Below, one piece after another: positions 16,174 through 25,379 of a DNA stretch of 64,000 nt (its first letter is position 1; every line of letters starts with the position of its first letter). The stretch comes from JACDAE01 sp963744875. Its GTDB lineage: Bacteria; Chloroflexota; Ktedonobacteria; Ktedonobacterales; Ktedonobacteraceae. The stretch lies in contig CAVUVQ010000013.1 of NCBI GenBank assembly GCA_963744875.1, forward strand, positions 62,001 to 126,000, read 5' to 3'. The notes beneath the pieces are model-generated. The model saw only the letters and a program-made list of their open reading frames with translations, made no database searches and had not been told where the DNA came from. Both the position numbers and the translations under genes were made by a program.

Positions 16174-17397
16174 TTAAGACGCAGACAAGGTTACATCATC
16201 CACGTACATGTACGAGTAATAGGAAGAGGAACCGTTGGAGTTCTCATGATCCAGAAACTGAATACCAATCGTCTGACCTGCATATTTGGATAGATCGAAG
16301 CTCACATGGAGCCAGGCACGATCGTTGGTAGTCTTTTTGAAAAGCTGCTGAACCACCTGACCTCCACTATTAGTGATGTCGGCCTCTTGCCAGGCATAAG
16401 AACTGGTATCATTAGTGGTAGGCCAATAGTAGAAGTCCAACTTTGCGCTGGTGGTCGAACTGGGAATGGTTACCGTCTGGTAGGCAGTCGAATCCCCTTG
16501 TTGCCCACTGGTGGCACCAACTCTCAATGCATAACTCCCACTATGAGCACGGGTTGTTGTACGCACTGGCAGAATGCTTCCCACATAGGTCCAATTGCCA
16601 CTTGCCTCAAAGCCACTATTCTGGATCAGATTAGTAGCGCTCGGTATTCCAGTAGGCGTGGGTGTCGCTATCGGCGTTCCAGTAGGAACAGGTGTTGGAG
16701 TTCCAGTAGCAATGGGTGTTGGCGTCCCACCAGTGCCAAACTGAATGTCGAGTACCGCATGCAGTTCGATACCATTGGGTGCAACTCCCGCCTGGCCGTG
16801 CAGAAAGTCGAAAAATCCTACACCAGTTACAGTTACTGGCACATTGGCCGTCTGGAAACTGCTAGTAGGGGTATAGCGGGCATCAAATGCGGCACGAGAT
16901 CGTTGTATGTCAGCCAGCAATGGACTGGAAGAGCCGACGCAGGCAGGATCAGGAATCTCGACGATCATCGTTTTACCTGATGCATCGGCAACGATCAGGT
17001 GATAGTCGGAGTCATTCTCCAACTTGTACTCGGTCAGGGTATCGTGTAGCTGAAATATGGTGGTCTCCGTCGGCTGAATACGACTACTGGCTGGCAGAGT
17101 GGCTGGTGCAGTTAACGAGGATAATGCAGCAATTGTAGTCTGGGTCATCGACTGCAAATTGATTAGATTGGCATTCGCATCTGTACCAGTCTTGACCGCC
17201 CAACGTTCTACCCCACAAGATCCGGTGCTACTGCGCGGATTGCTTACAAGCGCCTCGTGGTCTGTATCTGTTCCTGAATCACTATCATCCTGGTGCTGAG
17301 CCTGTTGAGGATGAGGTATTGCTGCGTAAACAGTACCTATACCTAAAAGCACAAATAATAATACAAGGCCAATGATCAAAAGGGTGCGTCTTTTCAT
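16174..17397 (-). CDS. Secreted protein with Pro/Thr linker and carbohydrate-binding-like C-terminus
   Basis: 407 residues. A signal peptide (RTLLIIGLVLLFVLLGIGTVYA) is followed by a unique domain, then a low-complexity PTPIATGTPTPVPTGTP linker (residues about 225-250) and a C-terminal jelly-roll-like module starting NLIQNSGFEASGNW and ending SYMYVDDVTLSAS, the signature of CBM4/9-like modules found on extracellular enzymes. The N-terminal domain contains no catalytic motif I recognise. ATG 17397 is chosen since AAGGAG lies six bases upstream. Probably binds polysaccharide outside the cell. Confidence 0.75.
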   Translation of the reverse strand: MKRRTLLIIGLVLLFVLLGIGTVYAAIPHPQQAQHQDDSDSGTDTDHEALVSNPRSSTGSCGVERWAVKTGTDANANLINLQSMTQTTIAALSSLTAPATLPASSRIQPTETTIFQLHDTLTEYKLENDSDYHLIVADASGKTMIVEIPDPACVGSSSPLLADIQRSRAAFDARYTPTSSFQTANVPVTVTGVGFFDFLHGQAGVAPNGIELHAVLDIQFGTGGTPTPIATGTPTPVPTGTPIATPTPTGIPSATNLIQNSGFEASGNWTYVGSILPVRTTTRAHSGSYALRVGATSGQQGDSTAYQTVTIPSSTTSAKLDFYYWPTTNDTSSYAWQEADITNSGGQVVQQLFKKTTNDRAWLHVSFDLSKYAGQTIGIQFLDHENSNGSSSYYSYMYVDDVTLSAS

Positions 17398-17776
17398 GCA
17401 GAACTCCTTCAACGAAATAGAAACTATTAGCCTTTTAATTGAACAGCAACTAATAGTTTTTTAACGGAGAGATATCACCTTCTACGAAGCTGGCACCTGA
17501 GAAGGTGGTTTTTGGCTGCTTTAAAAATTATACGACAAAAACATTGTTTAAATTTTATCTCTATATTATCTGCACGTTAATTATTAGTAGCTAGTTGGTA
17601 TCGAAATGGGATTTCGTCAGGATTTAAGTGGAACACTTTTATGAGGCTTCTTTGATACTTCACTTTAAAATTTGTCTTCACATGCCTCATCTAAAGGGTT
17701 GACAGTCTCCAAACGATAGGGTAGCGTTTAGAGGAGAAAACATAATCATGTTATCAGGAACGAGGAGGGAAGGAAG
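17398..17776. other. Divergent intergenic region
   Basis: No gene. A terminator-like hairpin on the plus strand, CACCTTCT (17476-17483) with AGAAGGTG (17500-17507) followed by GTTTTTGG, has no known gene upstream and might end a short leader or small RNA. A promoter candidate lies at 17699-17727. Confidence 0.4.
17699..17727 (+). promoter_or_regulatory. Sigma70-like promoter of the YbjQ-type operon
   Basis: Perfect TTGACA at 17699-17704, 17-bp spacer and TAGCGT at 17722-17727 (a weak -10). The first gene starts at 17777 behind GGAGGGAAGGAAG. Confidence 0.4.
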
Positions 17777-18172
17777 ATGCACGATGAATTGAGCGAACCA
17801 ATGCAGGTAGAACTCTTTGCCTCATCGCTGCGTGCCGATGCTAACGATCTCAAGGCATTTATGGAGGCTCTGGCAACCAAGCTGGCAGGCTCTTTACCTG
17901 ATCAAACACAGGTGATGCGTCAAAGTGGCCTCTTCTCGCGCGAACATCCTGTCAAAGAGATCGCTGTCACTCTGGGCGACTATCAATATCGGATTACACG
18001 CGAACGACAAGGGTTTCCAGCTACCTCGCGGGCAAAAGTTGTGCGCGGCATTGTACTTAAAACTGACATAATACCTATGGATCAGTGGATTGAAGAACTC
18101 GCTACCAGCCTTGCCCATGTGTCTATGCAGAGCGAACAGAGTCGGGCTGCACTGGAACGCTTTCTCTTATGA
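17777..18172 (+). CDS. Hypothetical protein (131 aa), first gene of YbjQ-like operon
   Basis: No known family. Soluble, no export signal; alternating helical and beta-like segments (EIAVTLGDYQYRITRERQGFP; VVRGIVLKTDIIPMDQWIEELATSL). Strong ribosome site GGAGGGAAGGAAG before the ATG. It lies 65 bases upstream of the first of two YbjQ-type genes on the same strand, so it is probably part of their function. It does not look like a YbjQ domain itself. Confidence 0.65.
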   Translation: MHDELSEPMQVELFASSLRADANDLKAFMEALATKLAGSLPDQTQVMRQSGLFSREHPVKEIAVTLGDYQYRITRERQGFPATSRAKVVRGIVLKTDIIPMDQWIEELATSLAHVSMQSEQSRAALERFLL

Positions 18173-18237
18173 TTGCAGGTATGGCCTATGCTATGTATGG
18201 ATACATGCAAGGAATGTATCTCCATTAGGAGGTGTTT

Positions 18238-19218
18238 ATGCCTTTCTGGCAACGCTCCTCACCCGAGGAAAAGGAACGGCGGCTCCAGCAACAACAAGCG
18301 GACGAAGTCAGCCGTCAATCGTTGGAAGCTGGTGGATTGCCCACACGGGCGAGTCAACGCCTGGCCGAAGAGCAGGCCGCTGGTCATCCACTTTTCACCA
18401 GCGATCTTAGCACAAACGAATTTTTGCTGACACTTGAGCAAGGCTACCAACCTTTGAGCCAGGTGATGGGTAGCTCCATTTATCAGGTTGGTTGGCAATA
18501 TACGCGCCAATATACATGGGACACGAATGCTCAGGAACTGGGAAATGTGTCGAAAGCGCATCAACAGGCCGCTATCCTTGCCCTGGGACGACTTGAGCAA
18601 GAGGCAAAGTTGTTGAGAGCACACGGCGTTATCGGGGTCCGTTTCTCGTCACGTGGCTATGATTGGGGCAGCAACTTGATCGAGTATACGGCGATTGGCA
18701 CCGCTATACGCCTTCCCAATACTCCACTGGGTGCGCGACCCTTTCTCAGCGACCTTTCTGGGCAAGAATTCTGGACCTTGCTCCAGGCAGGTTATTATCC
18801 CGCAGGCGTTGTTTTTGGTTACTGTTCATATTATGTTTCGCTGGGTAGCCGTTTGACGCAACAGATCAATGGCTGGTGGAATGGTGGCGGCTATAATCAG
18901 GAGATCGTCCCATTTTCACAGGGGATCTACACCGCCCGTCACCTTGCTATGACACGCGTGAATACGATGGCACAGCAACAAAAAGCCCTGGGCATCGTCG
19001 GTATGCATATAGATAACCAGCGGCAGATTATGGAATATGACACCGAGCAGCCCCCTGCTAAATACCTTGATCTCTTTGTACATTTTTCTGTGGTTGGCAC
19101 TGCTATTACATCTGTTAAAAAAGACCATGTTATCCCAACGCCAAAGCCGACGCTTACACTCACCGATCTGCGTCCCGGACGCTATGGGCAGCAACGCGAA
19201 TTGACGTTCAGAGGATAA
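18238..19218 (+). CDS. Double YbjQ-like (heavy-metal-binding fold) protein
   Basis: 326 residues with two copies of a module: LFTSDLSTNEFLL...ALGRLEQEAKLLRAHGVIGVRF...EYTAIGTAI (residues about 50-160) and FLSDLSGQEFWTLLQAGYYPAG...VGTAI (165-290). The pattern of a helix rich in R/E followed by GVIGVRF and a final GTAI strand is that of the YbjQ/DUF74 family. The ATG at 18238 is picked because AGGAGGTG sits right before it. YbjQ-like proteins form pentameric rings; metal binding is only presumed from family naming. Paralogous with the next gene. Confidence 0.75.
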   Translation: MPFWQRSSPEEKERRLQQQQADEVSRQSLEAGGLPTRASQRLAEEQAAGHPLFTSDLSTNEFLLTLEQGYQPLSQVMGSSIYQVGWQYTRQYTWDTNAQELGNVSKAHQQAAILALGRLEQEAKLLRAHGVIGVRFSSRGYDWGSNLIEYTAIGTAIRLPNTPLGARPFLSDLSGQEFWTLLQAGYYPAGVVFGYCSYYVSLGSRLTQQINGWWNGGGYNQEIVPFSQGIYTARHLAMTRVNTMAQQQKALGIVGMHIDNQRQIMEYDTEQPPAKYLDLFVHFSVVGTAITSVKKDHVIPTPKPTLTLTDLRPGRYGQQRELTFRG

Positions 19219-19249
19219 CTATCATAATACAAGGTAAGGAGCACCCGTT

Positions 19250-20074
19250 ATGTCTCAATCAACACCACCCCAGGATAGTGACCTGCCTGTACACGCGCGT
19301 GAGCGCCTCAGTGCCATGCGTATTGATGCCACCCATCGCGGCCTGTTCACCAGCGATCTCAGCGTCAACGAATTTCTCTTAGTGCGCGAAGCAGGTTTTG
19401 ACCCGGTTGGCCTTGTCGTTGGCAGCTCGATCTATCATATTGGCTATCAATGGGCCAGTTGGAGCCAGAATCAAGAGATGACCGTACTCACTCAGGCCAT
19501 GTACCACGCACGTGAACTGGCGATGACACGTATGGAAGAGGAAGCAAACGCCCTGGGCGCGGATGGCATCGTTGGTGTGCGTCTTGAAGTAACACGGCAC
19601 GAATGGGGAGAGTCGCTCGCGGAATTCGTCGCCATTGGGACCGCCATTCGCTCACGTAGCGGCCAGCATTTCCGCAACACACATAATATGCCCTTCACCT
19701 CAGATCTCTCGGGCCAGGATTTCTGGACGCTATTACGAGCTGGATATCGACCAGTTGGCATGGTGATGGGCAACTGCGTCTATCATGTCTCGCGCCAGGG
19801 AATCGGCCAGTGGATGAACCGCATGGGTCGTAACGTCGAAATGACCAACTATACGCAGGCATTGTACGATGCACGCGAACTCTCGATGGAACGCATGCAA
19901 TCCGAAGCAGTCGCGTTACAGGCGCAGGGTGTCGTTGGAGCACAGATCGTCGAGCGCAATCACGGTTGGGGTTCGCACGTCATCGAGTTCTTCGCCGTGG
20001 GTACCGCCGTGATCAGCATCTCCGACGACCATGAAATTGCAACACCCTCACTTGCACTGTTGCTCAATGATTAA
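19250..20074 (+). CDS. Double YbjQ-like protein, paralogue of the previous gene
   Basis: 274 residues, again two tandem modules. Each begins LFTSDLSVNEFLL or PFTSDLSGQDFWTLL, has ELAMTRMEEEANALGADGIVGVRLEV or ELSMERMQSEAVALQAQGVVGAQIVE, and ends EFVAIGTAIRS or EFFAVGTAVIS. It lacks the N-terminal charged extension of the upstream paralogue. Start ATG 19250 has AAGGAG upstream, and the gap of 31 bases indicates co-transcription. The four modules in two adjacent genes point to internal duplication followed by gene duplication. Confidence 0.75.
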   Translation: MSQSTPPQDSDLPVHARERLSAMRIDATHRGLFTSDLSVNEFLLVREAGFDPVGLVVGSSIYHIGYQWASWSQNQEMTVLTQAMYHARELAMTRMEEEANALGADGIVGVRLEVTRHEWGESLAEFVAIGTAIRSRSGQHFRNTHNMPFTSDLSGQDFWTLLRAGYRPVGMVMGNCVYHVSRQGIGQWMNRMGRNVEMTNYTQALYDARELSMERMQSEAVALQAQGVVGAQIVERNHGWGSHVIEFFAVGTAVISISDDHEIATPSLALLLND

Positions 20075-20080
20075 ATAGGA

Positions 20081-20184
20081 ATCGAAATGGGGTAAGGGCG
20101 TGTGCTTGTCCCCGCCCGTTTCCCTATGAACATCGTCGTCAGCACACGAGCGGGGACAAGCACACGCTCCTACTCCATTTCGAT
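20081..20184. repeat. Long intergenic palindrome (GTAGGAGCGTGTGCTTGTCC type)
   Basis: Arms of 35 bp at 20081-20115 and 20150-20184 pair with few mismatches around a 34-base loop. The right arm contains TACTCCATTTCGAT mirrored by ATCGAAATGG on the left. It follows the second YbjQ-like gene directly and belongs to the dispersed family. Confidence 0.8.
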
Positions 20185-20243
20185 AAAAGACGGAAAGCCG
20201 CCTCTGAAAGATAAAAAAGATCTAATAGCAAGAAAGGTTTACC

Positions 20244-21605
20244 ATGCCTGACATACCTGCTTCCTATCTAGAAACACATGCTGATGAGGCACAGACGTTG
20301 CTTGAGCAACTTTGCCGTCAACCAGGGATTGCAGCCCAAAATTCTGGGATTGCCGCGACGGCTGATCTTGTTGAGTCATTGCTAACCGAAACTGGTTTCC
20401 ATACCCAACGCCTTATGGTCGAAAATGCGCCCCCGATTGTCTACGCTGAATTACGTGGTCGTAGTCCATTCACGCTACTCCTTTATAACCACTACGATGT
20501 ACAACCCGCCGAACCGCTTGATCTATGGCTCTCGCCTCCTTTTGAACCGACAATGCGTGGCGACAATATCTACGCTCGCGGCATTGCTGATAATAAAGCT
20601 GAAATAGCTGCACGCCTGGCAGCCATTCGCGCTCTACTTGCTACGGATGGTACCTTACCCATCACTATTCGCTGGATGATTGAGGGTGAGGAAGAGGTTG
20701 GTAGTCCTCATTTTGAGGCCATTGCGGCAAAATATGCGCCACTTTTTCAGGCCGATGGTTGTTTGTGGGAAGGCTCAAATTTCGATGATACTGGCCGACC
20801 GTCGTTCACGCTGGGCACAAAGGGCCTTCTCTACGTGCAACTAGATGTCCAGGGTACCGGGGTCGATGCTCATTCGGGTAGTGCTCCCATCTTACCAAGT
20901 GCCGCATGGCGACTCGTACAGGCACTCGCCACACTTCGTACACCTGATGGACATGTGCGCATTCCAGGATTCTATGATACGGTACGTCCACCAACACCGG
21001 AACAACTCAAAGCTCTAAGCGAACAGAACGATATGACGGAAGAACTGCGAAACCTCTATCAGGTCTCTCAATTTATAGATAATTTGAGTGGCCCGGCACT
21101 ACGTGAACGTGTGTCATTTACTCCAACCTGTAATATCGCAGGCTTGCTTAGTGGCTATACAGGTACTGGCGTCAAAACCGTATTGCCGGCACACGCAATG
21201 GCGAAGATCGACTTTCGCCTCGTCCCCAACCAGGATCCACATGATATTCTGGCAAAATTACAATCACATCTGCTAGCTGGCGGCTACGATGATATCCACG
21301 TCTCGGTCTATGGAACAGCAGATCCCGTGGTTACCCCCATCGAAACGCCTTTCGTGCAAAAGATTATCTCGATTGCCCAGAATTTTGCCAACAAACCTGC
21401 GACCATTTCACCCATTGTTGGTGGATCACTCCCATTTCTCGGTCCCTTACGCCGTTACGTCGGCATCCCTGGCCTGAGCGCTCCTGGCAATCCTGCTTAC
21501 TGGGGCAGCGGCGCACATGCTCCCAACGAACATATTCGTCTCGCTGATCTACAACGGGCGGTCCGCTACAACTGCTATCTGTTTCAGGCTCTAGGGGAAC
21601 AATGA
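20244..21605 (+). CDS. M20 family metallopeptidase (dipeptidase-like)
   Basis: 453 residues. A di-zinc exopeptidase of the ArgE/DapE/CPG2/ACY1 superfamily: first zinc ligand in LLYNHYDVQP (about residue 83), bridging Asp in GIADNKAE, general base in MIEGEEEVGSP, and a last His in GSGAHAPNEHI. The lid domain lies between about residues 195 and 315 (VDAHSGSAP). The substrate is likely a dipeptide or N-acyl amino acid; it cannot be narrowed. AAAGG precedes the ATG at 20244. Cytosolic, with no signal peptide. Confidence 0.9.
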   Translation: MPDIPASYLETHADEAQTLLEQLCRQPGIAAQNSGIAATADLVESLLTETGFHTQRLMVENAPPIVYAELRGRSPFTLLLYNHYDVQPAEPLDLWLSPPFEPTMRGDNIYARGIADNKAEIAARLAAIRALLATDGTLPITIRWMIEGEEEVGSPHFEAIAAKYAPLFQADGCLWEGSNFDDTGRPSFTLGTKGLLYVQLDVQGTGVDAHSGSAPILPSAAWRLVQALATLRTPDGHVRIPGFYDTVRPPTPEQLKALSEQNDMTEELRNLYQVSQFIDNLSGPALRERVSFTPTCNIAGLLSGYTGTGVKTVLPAHAMAKIDFRLVPNQDPHDILAKLQSHLLAGGYDDIHVSVYGTADPVVTPIETPFVQKIISIAQNFANKPATISPIVGGSLPFLGPLRRYVGIPGLSAPGNPAYWGSGAHAPNEHIRLADLQRAVRYNCYLFQALGEQ

Positions 21606-21714
21606 CTAAAAATCTGAACTTTCTACCCTCTTGCATCTATTCCTATATCGTACTATCATAGGGGACAGGTGACAGAGTGGCACTTGTACTAATTTGCTAG
21701 CATGGAGTTTTTTT

Positions 21715-22806
21715 ATGATTAATCTCCCCATCGCAGACATTAGCAGTCGGGGCTGGCTAAGTATCGGTCCCCCATATATCTATGTCAATATCGATCCAGT
21801 CCTCGCCCATATTGGTCCTCTGGCATTGCGCTGGTATGGCCTGATGTATGTCGTTGGCATCATTATCGGCCTCTGGGTTATTAAAGGCTATACAACGCGC
21901 AAAGGCATCGATCAGGATATGGTCTATCGCGTCCTGTGGTGGTGTATTGCGGCTGGCCTGATTGGTGGCCGTCTCTATTTCGTCATCCAACAACCCAACC
22001 TTGTCTCATATTACTTCGCTAACCCCATCCACATTATCGCTACCTGGGAGGGTGGCATGGCCTTCTTTGGCGCGATTTTCCTGGTGATCCCAACGCTCTT
22101 CTGGCGTGCCCGCGTTGAGCGCATCAATCCCCTTGTACTGATCGATGCAGGCGTCCTCTTCGCCGCTGCTGGACAGATCTTTGGTCGCATCGGCAACCTG
22201 ATTAATGGCGATATCGTTGGCTACCAGAGCACCCTTCCCTGGTCGACCGTCTATATAAATCCCAATAGCTGGGCTTGCCAGGATGGGATCTGTAACGTTC
22301 CGGTTCAACCCGCTGCTGGCTACGAATTGCTCACAAATCTTGTCTTACTTGCGGTAATGCTTTTCCTGGCTCGTCGCGTGCGACGCCCTGGCATCCTTAT
22401 GCTGGTCTACCTGTTCAGTTATGCAGTCACCCAATTTCTTCTCTTCTTTGTACGCAATAATATCTACGTGAAACTCTTCAACGTAATCGACTTGCATCTA
22501 AAACAGGCCCAATGGACCTCGCTCGCCGTGTTTATCATCCTGTTGCCCATCACCTACCTTGTCATACGCTACTCAAAACCTGTCCCTCCTGGTGAAGTTG
22601 CGGCAACCTACGGCATCACTCAGAAGCCTGCTGCCGAGCGCGAAAATCTTGCACCAAAAACACTGGACGGCGATATAGTCAAAATTGAGGATGATGAGAT
22701 CAAACATGTAGATGGTGTCGAAGAACAGGAAAATACAGAGGATACTCAAGCAGAGGTTGTCAATACAGAGGATAGAGCTACAAAAAACTCGGTAATGTTT
22801 TTTTGA
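21715..22806 (+). CDS. lgt: Prolipoprotein diacylglyceryl transferase
   Basis: 363 residues; about seven membrane segments. Transfers diacylglycerol from phosphatidylglycerol to the lipobox Cys of preprolipoproteins, consistent with the lipoprotein at 31505. Family signatures are RWYGLMYVVGI, WEGGMAFFGA and GRIGNLINGD. The His found in the GGMSFHGG motif of Escherichia coli is Phe here; other phyla also vary at this position. A highly acidic C-terminal tail of about 80 residues (EIEDDEIKHVDGVEEQE-like) is extra relative to the usual length near 280. ATG 21715 has GGAG upstream. Confidence 0.92.
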   Translation: MINLPIADISSRGWLSIGPPYIYVNIDPVLAHIGPLALRWYGLMYVVGIIIGLWVIKGYTTRKGIDQDMVYRVLWWCIAAGLIGGRLYFVIQQPNLVSYYFANPIHIIATWEGGMAFFGAIFLVIPTLFWRARVERINPLVLIDAGVLFAAAGQIFGRIGNLINGDIVGYQSTLPWSTVYINPNSWACQDGICNVPVQPAAGYELLTNLVLLAVMLFLARRVRRPGILMLVYLFSYAVTQFLLFFVRNNIYVKLFNVIDLHLKQAQWTSLAVFIILLPITYLVIRYSKPVPPGEVAATYGITQKPAAERENLAPKTLDGDIVKIEDDEIKHVDGVEEQENTEDTQAEVVNTEDRATKNSVMFF

Positions 22807-22818
22807 GTAGGGCGCAAA

Positions 22819-22844
22819 TGTAGGGGTGTAAATCTAACCCCTAC
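22819..22844. repeat. Short palindrome TGTAGGGGT/ACCCCTACA
   Basis: Nine-bp stems at 22819-22827 and 22836-22844. It lies between the convergent lgt and MerR genes, overlapping the MerR stop codon; a short member of the dispersed family that could serve as a two-way terminator. Confidence 0.65.
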
Positions 22845-23542
22845 ACCTGATACACTAATTTTCGATGCATCACAGAGATCAAAGTATCGGTCAGCGTCAA
22901 TATTTTCTCGAACTGTTCAGTTTGTTGCTCAAGGGGTAATCCGCTCTCCCTCCACTGTGGCAACACATATTGCTCACAGGAGGCAATCTCACTGCGCACC
23001 AGTTGACGTAATTGAAAACGTATCAGGGCTGGTAACGCTATCGGCAAACCAAACTGCTTCAGACTCTGGTAGAGATCCAACAATAACACATCATCACCAC
23101 TAAATTGCAATTGCTCCTCGATCTTGTTGGGAAAGAGTAACCCCTGGCTTACCAGTTCATCGATCTCCTCACCAGCCACTCCGGCCTGCTGGCTCAACTC
23201 ATCTTTGGAAAGGCGCACTTGCTGAGCACCTCCGCTCAACGTACGCAACAAACGCTGCTTGAGCGCCAGGTTCATCTGTACATCTCCCTGCAGCGCTCGA
23301 ATCTCTAGCAACTGTTTGATGACCTCTAGAGGTAAATTTTGCTGCTCCTTCAGCTCACGTATAATGCCCAATACCAGCACATGTTCTTGATTATAATAAG
23401 CGACACGACCACGCATAAGCGGTGCAGGTAACAAACCTTGCGTATTATAGAAACGAATGGTCCTGCTCGCTACCCCGGAGATATGTGCAAGATCATCAAT
23501 ACGCCATAATTGCGGCTCTACGTCGCTCTGTACCAGAGACAC
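22841..23542 (-). CDS. MerR-family regulator
   Basis: 233 residues. The N-terminal MerR HTH (LWRIDDLAHISGVASRTIRFYNTQGLLPAP, YNQEHVLVLGIIRELKE) is followed by a second helical segment that looks like another short HTH (VRLSKDELSQQAGVAGEEIDELVSQGLL) and a helical C-terminus. No metal-binding Cys pattern is seen, so the signal is unknown. The GTG at 23542 has AGGAG six bases upstream. It begins eight bases after the stop of the 429-aa gene, so the two are co-transcribed. Confidence 0.85.
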   Translation of the reverse strand: MSLVQSDVEPQLWRIDDLAHISGVASRTIRFYNTQGLLPAPLMRGRVAYYNQEHVLVLGIIRELKEQQNLPLEVIKQLLEIRALQGDVQMNLALKQRLLRTLSGGAQQVRLSKDELSQQAGVAGEEIDELVSQGLLFPNKIEEQLQFSGDDVLLLDLYQSLKQFGLPIALPALIRFQLRQLVRSEIASCEQYVLPQWRESGLPLEQQTEQFEKILTLTDTLISVMHRKLVYQV

Positions 23543-23550
23543 TATCGCTC

Positions 23551-24840
23551 CTATTTTCCCTTTGCCTTCGGTTTTGCCTGGGGCGTCGGAGTCGTCTGTG
23601 GGTTATTCAACTTCGCCTTTTCCTGCGCAATCTTCGTTTTCAAAGCATTAAGATACGATTGAGCACCATCCAGGTCAGTATCTACAACCGCAGTGAGTTG
23701 CTTGGGCATAGTCCCCACCTTGCCAACCCACGCTTCTAGTACCTTTTGAACAGCAATCATTGAGGAATTATCCATGTAGACCGTAGCAAGCCAGCCACGG
23801 GCTGTGCGGACGGCCTTGAGCATCCCATTGAGGAAATCGCCCGTGAGCGTGGAACCAAATTGCACAATTGGCGAAACGAAGACATCATAGGCGACACGCG
23901 TTAACCTCGCTGCCCCTATCGCCCCATCTAACGTGAATCCTTCCATATCTTCCAATGAAGTGATAAATTCTTTGCGCACATCATTTGCACCCTGCGCCAT
24001 GCCCTTCTGAAATGCTTCCTGCAATTGCTGCTCAACATTATGCGCTGCTGTTCCCACAACTTGTGGTAGCTTCGGTGCCAGTTCATACGCTGCCGCACCC
24101 GCACCACCGATCGCAATAAGCCCGGCTCCTATCAACATACCACGACGCGACATCTTGCGTTTCTTGCCGCGACGACGTGCAGGGGCACGTTCATCCTCTT
24201 CCTCATAATAATCATCGTCTTCATACTCGTCGTAATCGTCCTCCAGTTCGGCAGGACGGACCTTGCGCATTGGCTCCTGATACGCTCGTTCTGGTCGCCT
24301 GGACACATAACGCGGCTCTTCATATCCCATACGCTGGTCCAGAGGGTCGCCCTCTTCATAACCCTGATCAGGATCTACATCGTTATAATCTTCCCAGGTC
24401 TCCGCCTGTGGGTCAACCCGTTCCTGTCCAGGACGTGGCTGCACCAGGCGTTCACTCCGTGTAGGATAACGCTTGCGGTAGAGCGTTGTATCTTCTTCTT
24501 CGTCATATTCTGAATACTCTGGAACACGCTCTACAGGCTGCTCGATCGCTGGAAAATCTTCTTGCTCCACACCCTCTTCTTCAACAAAGCGTGCTTTTGT
24601 GGCAATGATATTTTGACGCAGGAGTTGTCTTGTTCTACGTAGATCAGGTCGTTGCGCTGCCAGAGAACCGGATTTGCTCGCCGTCTCTCCACGAGTAGTT
24701 CCAGGCTCTCTCAATCCACCACTATCGATCCTTCCACTTTGACTTTGCTCATTGCGCGTACGCAATGGATCATAATCATACCCATATTGCCGTCCAGGAC
24801 TCTTTCGATAAGTTCTTCGCTCCGAATGATCCTTTGACAT
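23551..24840 (-). CDS. Membrane-anchored protein with charged disordered N-region and Tat-like internal anchor
   Basis: 429 residues, no known family. Residues 1-225 are disordered and very rich in Arg, Glu, Asp and Tyr. Then RRRGKKRKMSRRGMLIGAG, followed by IAIGGAGAAAYELAP, forms a hydrophobic anchor with a twin-arginine-like SRRxML. Residues about 265-410 are helical and would lie outside the membrane if the anchor is type II; the tail is TTPTPQAKPKAKGK. Start ATG at 24840. It is in an operon with the MerR gene downstream, which may control it. The long cytosolic charged region suggests binding to nucleic acid or cell-division proteins, but this is a guess. Confidence 0.6.
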   Translation of the reverse strand: MSKDHSERRTYRKSPGRQYGYDYDPLRTRNEQSQSGRIDSGGLREPGTTRGETASKSGSLAAQRPDLRRTRQLLRQNIIATKARFVEEEGVEQEDFPAIEQPVERVPEYSEYDEEEDTTLYRKRYPTRSERLVQPRPGQERVDPQAETWEDYNDVDPDQGYEEGDPLDQRMGYEEPRYVSRRPERAYQEPMRKVRPAELEDDYDEYEDDDYYEEEDERAPARRRGKKRKMSRRGMLIGAGLIAIGGAGAAAYELAPKLPQVVGTAAHNVEQQLQEAFQKGMAQGANDVRKEFITSLEDMEGFTLDGAIGAARLTRVAYDVFVSPIVQFGSTLTGDFLNGMLKAVRTARGWLATVYMDNSSMIAVQKVLEAWVGKVGTMPKQLTAVVDTDLDGAQSYLNALKTKIAQEKAKLNNPQTTPTPQAKPKAKGK

Positions 24841-25379
24841 GTCTTTCTCAACTCTCCTGACCTTGTATCAGCCTCACGCCGACACACTGGGCGATAAGTG
24901 GCACGTAACCACAGAGCGATAAAACAACCACTCCTAATACCCATTTTACATTACGCATTTCACTTCGTCCAGGTTTTACCTTGTAGACTATATGCAATTT
25001 TCATAAAACTCAATTTATCGGGCTGCTACTAGCAATAAACTGCTAGTTATTCCTTTTTCTTACACCGCAAATCTGCCCGATAAAGCAAGCTCACTACGCA
25101 ACATAGTTTATCATAAGGTCCACTTTGCTGCAACCATCGAAGGAACAACAAAGAAGCGTCAGAGAATGGCGTAAGATCTCACTTTGTGCCCATACATATA
25201 AAATCATTGACATCATACGTTAATAATGCAAAAATAGTATCATATAGAAGTTGGCTGAAAGAAGCTTGCGTTCCCCAGGCGCGTATAAGGTCATCCACTT
25301 CCTGGTACTACCCCCGAGACCAGGTACAATTGCTGCAACGTGTATAGTGTAGAGCACTATTGATGGAGGGTAGAAGATT
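24841..25379. other. Divergent intergenic region with nested inverted repeats
   Basis: No gene. TTTATCGGGC (25014-25023) pairs with GCCCGATAAA (25075-25084), enclosing a hairpin ACTAGCA (25028-25034)/TGCTAGT (25041-25047) followed by a T-rich run. TTGACA at 25207-25212 with AAAAAT 17 bp later might be the kinase promoter. Both are weakly supported. Confidence 0.4.

Noticed and set aside
17476..17513. T-box-like leader
   Set aside because: Only the terminator-type hairpin is present; no T-box bulge consensus or tRNA-related gene downstream.
22036..22090. Loss of the Lgt motif His (GGMAFFGA) as a sign of an inactive enzyme
   Set aside because: This position varies among Lgt proteins of other phyla and the remaining signatures are intact.
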